A program made the position numbers and the translations under genes. A DNA stretch of 64,000 nt from Roseovarius arcticus. GTDB taxonomy: Bacteria > Pseudomonadota > Alphaproteobacteria > Rhodobacterales > Rhodobacteraceae. This document shows positions 6,898 through 14,248 of this stretch, piece by piece. How positions within the stretch are numbered: the stretch's first letter is position 1; each line of letters opens with the position of its first letter. The stretch spans positions 806,001 through 870,000 of the forward strand of contig NZ_SZZN01000001.1 in the NCBI RefSeq assembly GCF_006125015.1. Reading direction: 5' to 3'. Under the pieces are notes generated by a model. The model was not told the DNA's origin, searched no databases, and saw nothing but the letters and a program-made list of their open reading frames with translations.

Positions 6898-8712
6898 CTA
6901 ACCGACGCGGTTTGCCGCTCTACTAGCGAGGACAAGAATTGACATGCCGATAGTGGCAGACGCCGTTGATCCAAGCAAAATTGCAAGTTTGATAGTGGCG
7001 AGCTGCGGTCCATCGAACGCGGCTGTCGCGATAAAGATCGACATCGTGAACCCGACACCGGCCAGAAAACCTGCGCCAACAAATTGCGGCCAGCTGATCT
7101 CGGACGACAGTTGCGCCCATCCCAGCCGTATCGCGCACCAACAGGCCAAGACAATGCCAAGCGGTTTTCCGATCATCAGGCCGAGCATCACACCCAAAGC
7201 CTCTGGTGCGAGCGGTAAGAAATTCGAACCGACCAGCAAGACACCAGTATTGACGAACGCGAACAGCGGCAGGATTAGAAAGTTGGTCCACCTCTCTAAT
7301 GCGTGTTGCAGATGACGGCCTGGCTCGCGCAGCCGCGCGATGGCGTTTTCCATAGCGTTGACCGCAAAGTCGCCGATACCATCCCCAGCGGGCGTATCGT
7401 CCGGCTCGGCCGCATCGGCGATCACTGCGGCCTGCGCCGCAACCTCCGCGACATTGGCGGGTTGGCGCGCAGGGATCAGCATCGCTGTCAGTACGCCCGC
7501 CAGTGTCGCATGCAAGCCCGAGGTATGAATGAACCCCCATAAAATGAGGCCAAGGATCAGATAAGGTGTCAGCGCATATACCCGCGCGCGTCCCATCAGC
7601 GCCATGGCAGCAATACAGCCAAGCGCACCGAGCATCGGCATGACATGCAATCCATCCCCGTAAAACAAGGCTATCACGACGATCGCTCCCAGATCGTCGG
7701 CAATGGCCAAAGCGGCGACGAAGATCTTGAGCGAGTTTGGCACGCGGCGTCCCAGTACCGCCATCAGGCCCAATGTAAAGGCGATGTCGGTTGCCATTGG
7801 CACGCCCCAGCCATGCGCAGCCGGACCGTTCAAGGTAAACGCGGTGTAGATCAGCGCGGGCGCTATCATTCCGCCGATTGCCCCAATAATGGGCAGCATT
7901 GCGCTGGAAAGGTCGGACAAATCGCCGGATACCACCTCGCGCTTGATCTCGATCCCCACGATCAGGAAAAAGACCGTCATCAAACAATCGTTGATCCACT
8001 GCTCAACCGGCAATCCGAAACGCGCGTCGCCGAATTCCAGTGCAAAAACCGTCAGGCGCAGTTTTTCGTAAATTTCATGAAGGCCAGTATTTGCCACGAT
8101 CAGTGCCGAGAGAGTGGCGAGGATCAAAAGCAAACCACCGGACGCTGCCCAGCCAAAAAAACGCTCGCTTGCACGCTCAGCGCGATAGCCAAGTGGCTGT
8201 TCAATCGCGTCCATGATCGACAATTCATCCCAAGCGCCGAAATAGGGCTCACCTTCGATAAACAAGGTAGGCGTGCGTGCAACATTTGCAGCTTTCGCCA
8301 ATTCGCAATCTTTGGCGAGATGCGTTTTTACTGAATCCGATGTTAAATCCCGTTCGAACTGCGCCATATCCAGCTCGATCTCTTGCGCTAGATCTTCGAT
8401 GTCGTTCTCAGCAAAGGTCTGGCCCCTGCGGAACAGCACCTGATGCATCTCCCAGAACTTGCCTTGCTGACCGGCAGCAATGGCAGCAAGCGACGCCCGG
8501 TCTGCATCGACATTTCCGGTTTGGGGATACTGGCGGTAGATATAGATAAGCTTGCCTTCGCGGCGATCCGCGATACGGCGCAGGATATCGCGCAAGCGGC
8601 GGCAGATATCAGAGGTATAGTCGCCGTAGAGCACGACTGACCGATCGCAATTTGGCACGCCAAGGTAAAAATCGCGATCAGCGTCAAAATGGCTGCTCTT
8701 GGTGTGACCCAT
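6898..8712 (-). CDS. nhaA: Thioredoxin-fold/NhaA Na+/H+ antiporter fusion
   Basis: A 604-residue two-part protein. Residues 1-175 form a DsbA-like thioredoxin domain ('VVLYGDYTSDICRRLRDIL' and cis-proline 'VARTPTLFIEGEPYFGA'). Residues from about 185 are a full NhaA antiporter, with the paired aspartates of 'ALAIADDLGAIVV' (D339-D340) and 'ATDIAF' (D309), equivalent to the essential D163/D164 and D133 of E. coli. NhaA expels Na+ in exchange for protons across the inner membrane. The thioredoxin active site reads SDIC, so only one cysteine (C37) remains of the usual CxxC. I started at MGHTK (8712); M at 8754, with AGGAG two bases before it, is an alternative. Confidence 0.88.
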   Translation of the reverse strand: MGHTKSSHFDADRDFYLGVPNCDRSVVLYGDYTSDICRRLRDILRRIADRREGKLIYIYRQYPQTGNVDADRASLAAIAAGQQGKFWEMHQVLFRRGQTFAENDIEDLAQEIELDMAQFERDLTSDSVKTHLAKDCELAKAANVARTPTLFIEGEPYFGAWDELSIMDAIEQPLGYRAERASERFFGWAASGGLLLILATLSALIVANTGLHEIYEKLRLTVFALEFGDARFGLPVEQWINDCLMTVFFLIVGIEIKREVVSGDLSDLSSAMLPIIGAIGGMIAPALIYTAFTLNGPAAHGWGVPMATDIAFTLGLMAVLGRRVPNSLKIFVAALAIADDLGAIVVIALFYGDGLHVMPMLGALGCIAAMALMGRARVYALTPYLILGLILWGFIHTSGLHATLAGVLTAMLIPARQPANVAEVAAQAAVIADAAEPDDTPAGDGIGDFAVNAMENAIARLREPGRHLQHALERWTNFLILPLFAFVNTGVLLVGSNFLPLAPEALGVMLGLMIGKPLGIVLACWCAIRLGWAQLSSEISWPQFVGAGFLAGVGFTMSIFIATAAFDGPQLATIKLAILLGSTASATIGMSILVLASRAANRVG

Positions 8713-8841
8713 ATCGTTGTTCTTTCCCTGCAGCGCGTTGGCTCTGACGTCCAGCATTCTCCTGAAACTATTCAGATGCAATGATGTGGGGAATGTTTTC
8801 AGCCTCAAGGCATTCTCACGAGGCAGGTTAGCAAAAATACG

Positions 8842-8869
8842 GGAACCTTTCTGCTGCGCGTACATCCAA
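8842..8869 (+). promoter_or_regulatory. Candidate ECF-sigma promoter for the TTHB210-like/cupredoxin/sigma operon
   Basis: GGGAACC at 8841-8847 resembles the GGAAC -35 element of many ECF promoters. CATCCAA lies 15 bases further on at 8863-8869 and could serve as the -10 element. The start codon of the first operon gene is at 8925. Because the operon encodes its own ECF sigma factor, autoregulation is plausible. Inferred from spacing and resemblance only. Confidence 0.35.
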
Positions 8870-8924
8870 CATGTCAGACACGCCAGCATTGGCCTGTCTG
8901 ATGGAGTGTAGAAAGGAATATAAA

Positions 8925-9353
8925 ATGACCCGTTTTTTTGCCTTCGCTGCTTTGGCATTGGCCTCGCTGGCTGCCACACCGGTTCTTGCACATGATCCGG
9001 CAGATGCTGTTGCGACCAATCCGCCGGATGCGCCCTACCAAAAGGTCAATACTCTGGTTCCGCTTCCGGAATTTCTGCCCGGCATTGGTGAGTTGTTCGT
9101 CGATCCGGCAACGCTGCCTGCCGGGCCTTTCGTGGCCTATAATCATGATGGTAAACTGGTCAGTACCATCTACATGATCCCACTATCACGGATGAACGCC
9201 GATACCAGTTTTGACGATCTCGCTGCACCGGGCGGCAATGTCGATCATGTGGATATCTATTTCAACGCAGGCCATCCCGGCGTCGAAGAGCCGCATGAAC
9301 ATATCGTGCTCTGGCATGTGCCCGTCGCGGGCGAAGCCAGCGTGGCTGAGTAA
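8925..9353 (+). CDS. Secreted TTHB210-like (DUF5602) protein
   Basis: A 142-residue protein with a clear signal peptide (MTRFFAFAALALASLAATPV followed by LAHD; cleavage after about residue 22). The mature part contains 'GPFVAYNHDGKLVSTIYMIP' and 'GGNVDHVDIYFNAGHPGVEE' then 'PHEHIVLWHV', which I recall from the TTHB210-like/DUF5602 family. The histidine-rich stretch (HVD, GHPG, PHEH) could bind metal. The start at 8925 follows AAAGGAA. It heads a three-gene unit with a cupredoxin (two bases downstream) and an ECF sigma factor. In Thermus, TTHB210 is controlled by a sigmaE/anti-sigmaE pair, which matches this neighbourhood. The family assignment is from memory and moderately sure. Confidence 0.6.
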   Translation: MTRFFAFAALALASLAATPVLAHDPADAVATNPPDAPYQKVNTLVPLPEFLPGIGELFVDPATLPAGPFVAYNHDGKLVSTIYMIPLSRMNADTSFDDLAAPGGNVDHVDIYFNAGHPGVEEPHEHIVLWHVPVAGEASVAE

Positions 9354-9354
9354 A

Positions 9355-9870
9355 ATGGAACGTCGGAATTTTCTCTGGTGGGGCGGCGGCATGGCTGCCG
9401 TTTTCTCCCTCTCGCCCCGGCTCGCGATAGGCGGTTCGGTGGTAGAGATCGCGATGCAGGGGCGTCCCGATGGCTCCAAAGTGTGGTTCGATCCCTACGG
9501 CGTGCTAATCCAGCCCGGCCAGACCGTCCGTTGGACAAACAAAGACAAAGGAAACGCGCATACCGCCACGGCCTATGCTTTGGAAAACTATGACCACCCG
9601 CGCCGCATGCCTGAAGGGGCCAAGCCATTCGATAGTGACTACCTGTTGCCTGACGAGAGCTTTGAGGTGACGTTGGATGTGCCTGGACTGTACGATTACT
9701 TCTGCCTTCCGCATGAGTTGTCAGGCATGGTTGGCCGCATCGTCGTTGCAGCCCCTGAGCAGACCGGGTTTGCGGATTACCCGGACGGCGACCTGAATGC
9801 GGAGATCATCGCAGGGTTTCCGGCTGTCACGGACATTCTGGCACGTGGCAGCCTTCAAAAGGACGAATGA
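9355..9870 (+). CDS. Plastocyanin/azurin-type cupredoxin with Tat-like signal
   Basis: A 171-residue periplasmic type I copper protein. The N-terminus MERRNFLWWGGG has a twin-arginine-like RRNFL followed by a hydrophobic stretch. The copper ligands can be read as H69 (GNAHTAT) and the C-terminal set C117, H120 and M125 in 'YFCLPHELSGMVG'. 'GVLIQPGQTVRWTNKDKGNA' is the usual cupredoxin strand. It probably transfers electrons in the periplasm. The ATG lies two bases after the previous stop, so the gene is translated with its neighbours. A segment of about 40 residues after M125 is longer than in plastocyanin. Confidence 0.85.
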   Translation: MERRNFLWWGGGMAAVFSLSPRLAIGGSVVEIAMQGRPDGSKVWFDPYGVLIQPGQTVRWTNKDKGNAHTATAYALENYDHPRRMPEGAKPFDSDYLLPDESFEVTLDVPGLYDYFCLPHELSGMVGRIVVAAPEQTGFADYPDGDLNAEIIAGFPAVTDILARGSLQKDE

Positions 9871-9871
9871 C

Positions 9872-10579
9872 ATGCGATCTGACCACGTTCCAGTCGGTGA
9901 TAAGTGCAATGGGCTGGGCGAGACCGAACTAGTCGAGCAGGCGCGCGGCGGCAACGACTTGGCTGTCCGCGCGCTGGTGCAGCGGAACAACCAGCGATTG
10001 TTTCGGGTCGCGCGCGGTATTCTACGCGACGACGCGGAGGCCGAGGATACAGTTCAGGCTGCCTATGCGACGGCTTTTACCAAGCTGGACGGCTATCGCG
10101 GCGATGCCGCTTTTTCGACTTGGCTGACGCGGATTGTGATGAACGAAGCTTATGGTCGGCTGCGCCGTCGGCAGCCGGTTGTCGATCTTGCCGAGTACCG
10201 CGAAGGCGCGCGCGATATTCTTGATGGAGACGTGCCCAGCCCGATGACACAGCATCCAACAAACCCCGAAGCTGAACTTGGACGCGCCGAAGTGCGGAAA
10301 TTTCTTGAGACAGCAATCGACGCGCTGCCGGAGCCATTTCGGTTGACCTACGTCATGCGCGATTTGCAAGGCATGACAACGCGCGAGGCGGCAGCTCTTC
10401 TTGGCGTCAACGTCGTCACGGTCAAAACCCGGCTATTTCGCGCCCGCCGCCTGTTGCGCGCGGACCTGCGTCGGAGCGTGGCCAGCGAATTTCTAGGTAT
10501 CTTTCCGTTTGACGGTGCGCGATGCGCCGGAATGGCCGACAGGGTCATCCGGTCGTTGACCGAGCATCGTGGCAACTGA
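9872..10579 (+). CDS. ECF-family RNA polymerase sigma factor
   Basis: A 235-residue sigma-70-type regulator. Region 2 is visible at about residues 40-95 ('RLFRVARGILRDDAEAEDTV' and 'AFSTWLTRIVMNEAYGRLRR'). Region 4 is at about 155-205 ('LPEPFRLTYVMRDLQGMTTR', 'VVTVKTRLFRARRLLRADLR'). A C-terminal extension (RCAGMADRVIRSL) carries a cysteine. It starts two bases after the cupredoxin stop with AAAGGACGA as its ribosome site. No anti-sigma gene is adjacent, so control could be by the TTHB210-like protein, by the C-terminal extension or at the promoter. The regulon is unknown. Confidence 0.9.
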   Translation: MRSDHVPVGDKCNGLGETELVEQARGGNDLAVRALVQRNNQRLFRVARGILRDDAEAEDTVQAAYATAFTKLDGYRGDAAFSTWLTRIVMNEAYGRLRRRQPVVDLAEYREGARDILDGDVPSPMTQHPTNPEAELGRAEVRKFLETAIDALPEPFRLTYVMRDLQGMTTREAAALLGVNVVTVKTRLFRARRLLRADLRRSVASEFLGIFPFDGARCAGMADRVIRSLTEHRGN

Positions 10580-10886
10580 ACAGTCGTTCTGCGCATCCGG
10601 CACCGGACTTGCCCATAAATCAACAGTCTCGTTGCAAAACGCTGCTCAAGCTCAATGTTACACGAGCGGGTGTGGTGCAGCCGTTGAGCGTCCCACATTT
10701 CAGCATTTGGTTGCTCCATCACAGGCGCCAGCATGCGCAAGATGGGCATTACATCCGGCGCTTGCGGCTGGTATCAACTAGGCGCAGTATTTGCGCTATG
10801 CCAGTCGCGTCATTTAAAGTTGGCATTGATCCTACAGCCCGATCTGCAAGAATTTTGAGCATATTAAAGATAAATGAGGGCATCTG
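10580..10886. other. Gene-free interval between the sigma factor and the DevBCA-type operon
   Basis: Three hundred and seven bases with no convincing gene on either strand. A plus-strand frame crosses it from inside the sigma gene, but its composition and product resemble no protein. I see no strong hairpin-plus-T tract. The promoter of the exporter operon should lie here, but no clear -35/-10 pair stands out. Confidence 0.5.
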
Positions 10887-12110
10887 ATGAGTGCCGAGAC
10901 ATCAAATAGCGATGTATCACTTCCCCTGACCGAAAACGGCTTGGGAGCACCCGATATTGCGGCGTCACGAGCGGCTGCCGGTAGGTCAAAGCTCTATCTG
11001 ATACCGCTTTTTATGATAACGCTATTCACCGGTGCTGTGATCGGAATGTACTTCCAGCCGCCCGGACTTCGCATCTTTTTCAATGCGACGGGGCTCGAGC
11101 CAGGCGCAGGTACGCAGACGCCAATCGCCGTGGCGATTCAGAAGGTGACATCCCAAGAGGAAATCGCCGTTGTGAGTGAGGGTGACGTCGTGGCCTTGGG
11201 CCGGATCATCCCGCGGGGGGATGTTATTCAGGTCGCGACGCCTTCGGGTGCGGGGGACGCCCGGATCGCGCTTATCGAAGTAGCCGAGGGCGACCAAGTC
11301 GGTGCTGGCGACGTGCTGGCAGTTCTTGATAACCTCGCGCAGTTCCAAAGCAGCATCGCATCGGCTCGTGCGAATATCGCCGTTCGGGAGGCAATCCTGT
11401 CACAAACGCGCGCCTCAATAACGGCCAGCCGGAATGAGGCGCGCGCCACGTTAGAGCGTGCAGAGGCAACAGCGGCCGCAGCCCAGTCAGATCTGGAACG
11501 GACAACATCGCTTTTTGAGCGCGGCGTCGTGACGCGTGCCGACTTCGATCAAATTGTAACCCGCGCCACTGAGGCAGGCCGCGATGTTGAGCGCGGATTA
11601 GCGACACTGTCCCGGTACGAAACAGGATCGGAAAGCGTCCAGGCAGACATTGCTGTGGCAAAGGCCAACTTGGAGGCCGCCCAGACTGATTTGGCGCGCG
11701 CAGAGCAGGATTTGGAACGTGCTTATGTGCGCGCCCCGGAGGCAGGCGTGATTTTGAACATCAATGCCCGCGTCGGAGAGAGGCCAAGCAGTTCGGGCAT
11801 AATTGACCTCGGGGACACCACGCAAATGACGGTCGAAGCTGAGGTCTATCAAACCTTGATAGGCCGCGTTTCTATCGGCGATCCGGTTACTGTATCCGCT
11901 GAGGCGCTGGGCCGGGATTTGTCCGGTGTGGTGTCGGCTATCGGCCTTCAGATCGGGCGCCAGTCCATTACGTCGAGTGATCCGGCGGCCAATACAGACG
12001 CGCGTGTGGTTGACGTGATCGTCGCGCTTGACGCCGCCTCATCGGCGCTCGCGCAAAGATTTACAAACCTCGAAGTGGTGGTCCGGATCGACGCCGGCCG
12101 CGTAGAATGA
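10887..12110 (+). CDS. HlyD/DevB-type membrane fusion protein of an ABC exporter
   Basis: A 407-residue periplasmic adaptor. A single membrane anchor is at about residues 37-57 ('LYLIPLFMITLFTGAVIGMY'). It is followed by a lipoyl-like half ('GRIIPRGDVIQVATPSG', 'VAEGDQVGAGDVLAVLDN'), a long alanine/glutamate-rich coiled coil at about 150-285, and the second lipoyl half ('YVRAPEAGVILNINARVGE'). It would bridge the inner-membrane permease and an outer-membrane channel. The stop overlaps the permease start by four bases. The DevB resemblance rests on the three-gene order and the FtsX-type permease. Confidence 0.85.
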   Translation: MSAETSNSDVSLPLTENGLGAPDIAASRAAAGRSKLYLIPLFMITLFTGAVIGMYFQPPGLRIFFNATGLEPGAGTQTPIAVAIQKVTSQEEIAVVSEGDVVALGRIIPRGDVIQVATPSGAGDARIALIEVAEGDQVGAGDVLAVLDNLAQFQSSIASARANIAVREAILSQTRASITASRNEARATLERAEATAAAAQSDLERTTSLFERGVVTRADFDQIVTRATEAGRDVERGLATLSRYETGSESVQADIAVAKANLEAAQTDLARAEQDLERAYVRAPEAGVILNINARVGERPSSSGIIDLGDTTQMTVEAEVYQTLIGRVSIGDPVTVSAEALGRDLSGVVSAIGLQIGRQSITSSDPAANTDARVVDVIVALDAASSALAQRFTNLEVVVRIDAGRVE

Positions 12111-13282
12111 GCCGAGTGTTGGCCTATCTGTTCGGGCGATTGCCGATAGGCTGGCTTCAGCTTTCACACAATAGAGGGCGGCTGCTTGCCGCTGTGGCAG
12201 GGGTGGCATTTGCGAACCTTCTGGTGTTCATGCAACTGGGGATTTTGGGTGCATTGAACGGCTCCACGATCGCCCCCTATTCAATGTTGAATGCCGACAT
12301 CATTCTCTCATCCACAGACGGCAACACCCTCACCGATAGCGGCAACATCGCACGGACACGAATGTTTCAGGCTTTGGGAATTCCCGGCGTTACGTCGGCG
12401 GCCCCGCTTTATGTCGGCACGCTGCCGTTTAGCATGGCGGATGGCACGTTTGTTTCGTTGTTGGCATTTGGGATGGACACATCCCATCCCACGTTTGCAT
12501 CGCCAGTTATTGCAGCCTCACTTGGCCGCTTGGACATCGAGAATACGGCGCTTCTTGATACGCAAACGCGCGGGGTGCCCGCATCCGCATTCGAGGGTCT
12601 GGCCGCGGGTCAGCCATTTTCATTTGAAGTGAACGGCCAGACCATAACAGCCATTGGGGCGATTGAGGTTGGCGGCGGCTTTCTAGCCGATGGCACAATC
12701 GTCATGTCGGACCAGACGTTTCTCAGATTTTTCGAGCAGCGGACAAGTGGCACACCAAGTCATATTTTGATCAAGGTCGACGACAATATATCTGTTGATC
12801 GGGTCGTCGGACGGATCGAAATGGCCCTTCCATCGCAAAGTGTGAAGGTGAAAACCATTGAAGCTGCCGCCCGCGCCGATCTGGCGTTCATGTCGACGCA
12901 GCGCCCGACAGGTATCATCTTTGGCTTTGGCGTTTTGATTGGAATCATTGTTGGGATCGTCATCGTTTATCAAGTGCTGTCGACAGACGTGGCAGACCAC
13001 CTTCGCGAATACGCGACTTTCAAGGCTATGGGGTACGGCCAGTCCTTTTTCCTGGGTATTGTCTTTGAGGAGGCCATTGTGCTGGCGGTGTTCGGATTTA
13101 TTCCGGGGTTTGCCGTGTCCCTCGGATTGTACGCGGGCCTCAGTTCGGTGACGAATTTACCTGTAGCAATGGACGCCAGTCGCGCAATCCTCGTCTTCTT
13201 GGGGACATTGACCGCCTGCACGCTTTCGGGCGCAATCGCGACGCGCAGGCTGGCCGGCGCAGATCCAGCGGATTTGTTTTAG
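12107..13282 (+). CDS. DevC-type FtsX/MacB-family ABC permease
   Basis: A 391-residue permease of the ABC3/FtsX class. It opens with 'GWLQLSHNRGRLLAAVAGVA', has one N-terminal membrane helix, a periplasmic domain of about 200 residues ('SMLNADIILSS', 'MADGTFVSLLAFGMD'), then three C-terminal helices including 'GIIFGFGVLIGIIVGIVIVY' and 'YATFKAMGYG'. This is the DevC topology. DevBCA of heterocyst-forming cyanobacteria exports glycolipids; the cargo here is unknown. The gene overlaps the adaptor gene by four bases and the ATPase gene by one. Confidence 0.85.
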   Translation: MSRVLAYLFGRLPIGWLQLSHNRGRLLAAVAGVAFANLLVFMQLGILGALNGSTIAPYSMLNADIILSSTDGNTLTDSGNIARTRMFQALGIPGVTSAAPLYVGTLPFSMADGTFVSLLAFGMDTSHPTFASPVIAASLGRLDIENTALLDTQTRGVPASAFEGLAAGQPFSFEVNGQTITAIGAIEVGGGFLADGTIVMSDQTFLRFFEQRTSGTPSHILIKVDDNISVDRVVGRIEMALPSQSVKVKTIEAAARADLAFMSTQRPTGIIFGFGVLIGIIVGIVIVYQVLSTDVADHLREYATFKAMGYGQSFFLGIVFEEAIVLAVFGFIPGFAVSLGLYAGLSSVTNLPVAMDASRAILVFLGTLTACTLSGAIATRRLAGADPADLF

Positions 13283-13974
13283 TGCCCGATAGCGATCCGA
13301 TCAATGTGGCGGGCCTGAACCATTTCTTTGGCGCGGGCGAGGCCAGAAAGCAGGCCATCTGGGAGGTTAATCTAAACATTGTCCGCGGGAGCCTGACAAT
13401 CTTGATGGGGCCATCGGGGTCTGGGAAAACAACCCTTTTGACGTTGATGGGATGCTTGCGCGACGTGCAGGAAGGCAGCGTAAGATTGCTCGGACAAGAA
13501 TTAAATGGATCTGACGACGCTCAGTTGATGCTGCTCAGGCGGCGCTTAGGGTTCATCTTTCAGGCCCACAACCTGCATGAAAGTCTGACTGCATCACAGA
13601 ATGTTCAAATGGGATTGCAAGTCCATGGCGCAGGCAGTCCTGCGGCTCAGCTGGCGGCCACCCGCCACATGCTGGATATTCTCGGTCTGGGCGACCGGAT
13701 GGATTATTTGCCCTGCAATTTGTCTGGCGGTCAGAAACAGCGCGTCGCAGTCGCCCGCGCATTGGTGTCAAACCCCGAGATTGTCTTTGCTGATGAGCCG
13801 ACTGCAGCGCTCGATAAAGAGTCTGGAATGAACGTCGTGGCAATGCTGAAGGGTCTTGGCGAGCAGCGCAAAACCACGACGGTGATGGTGACACACGACA
13901 ACCGTATTCTAGAGCTAGCAGACCGGATCATCACGATGGAAGAAGGCCGCATTATTGGGGATACCCAGCCGTAG
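13282..13974 (+). CDS. DevA-type ABC transporter ATPase
   Basis: A 230-residue LolD/MacB-class ATPase. Walker A is 'GPSGSGKTTLL', the Q loop 'FIFQAHNLHESL', the signature 'LSGGQKQRVAVARAL' and Walker B 'IVFADEPTAALD', with the switch histidine in 'VMVTHD'. Translation starts at a GTG at 13282 whose G is the last base of the permease stop TAG (TAGTG), which couples the genes. It powers the exporter formed with the two preceding proteins. Confidence 0.92.
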   Translation: MPDSDPINVAGLNHFFGAGEARKQAIWEVNLNIVRGSLTILMGPSGSGKTTLLTLMGCLRDVQEGSVRLLGQELNGSDDAQLMLLRRRLGFIFQAHNLHESLTASQNVQMGLQVHGAGSPAAQLAATRHMLDILGLGDRMDYLPCNLSGGQKQRVAVARALVSNPEIVFADEPTAALDKESGMNVVAMLKGLGEQRKTTTVMVTHDNRILELADRIITMEEGRIIGDTQP

Positions 13975-14002
13975 AAAGCGCGCCCATCGTAGGTTGTGAT
14001 CC

Positions 14003-14248
14003 TCAATGGCGGTTCTCCGCTTTTTCCCAAATCCGTGTCCAAGCGACACGTTCCGCCGGTCTGGCCAGGCCGTCACGTTCAAGTCGGCGCAACAGGTGCA
14101 AGATCCCGCTATTGCTCATGCCGAGGGCATCCCTCAGTTCCGATTGCGTGCGCGGCCGCTCCAGCGCCTTGAGGACATAGCGCCTGCGCACATCTGCACT
14201 CCGGCTCGCTGGTCGAGATCTTCTTCTGCTGAGTGCATCGGGCATCAC
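14003..14248 (-). CDS. Small winged-helix DNA-binding protein
   Basis: An 81-residue basic protein. 'QSELRDALGMSNSGILHLLR' followed by 'RLERDGLARPAERVAWTRIW' is a winged helix-turn-helix of the MarR/ArsR type (helix-turn-helix then wing). The gene overlaps the end of the SulP gene by four bases (ATGA), so it is probably co-transcribed with the transporter and may regulate it or the adjacent DevBCA operon. I do not recognise a named family. Confidence 0.55.
   Translation of the reverse strand: MMPDALSRRRSRPASRSADVRRRYVLKALERPRTQSELRDALGMSNSGILHLLRRLERDGLARPAERVAWTRIWEKAENRH

Noticed and set aside
6923..7999. Long minus-strand frame of 358 codons within nhaA
   Set aside because: It is an alternative frame of the antiporter gene, Arg/Cys-rich and without family resemblance.
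10522..10887. Plus-strand frame across the sigma factor end and the following spacer
   Set aside because: It begins inside the sigma gene in another frame and the product looks random.
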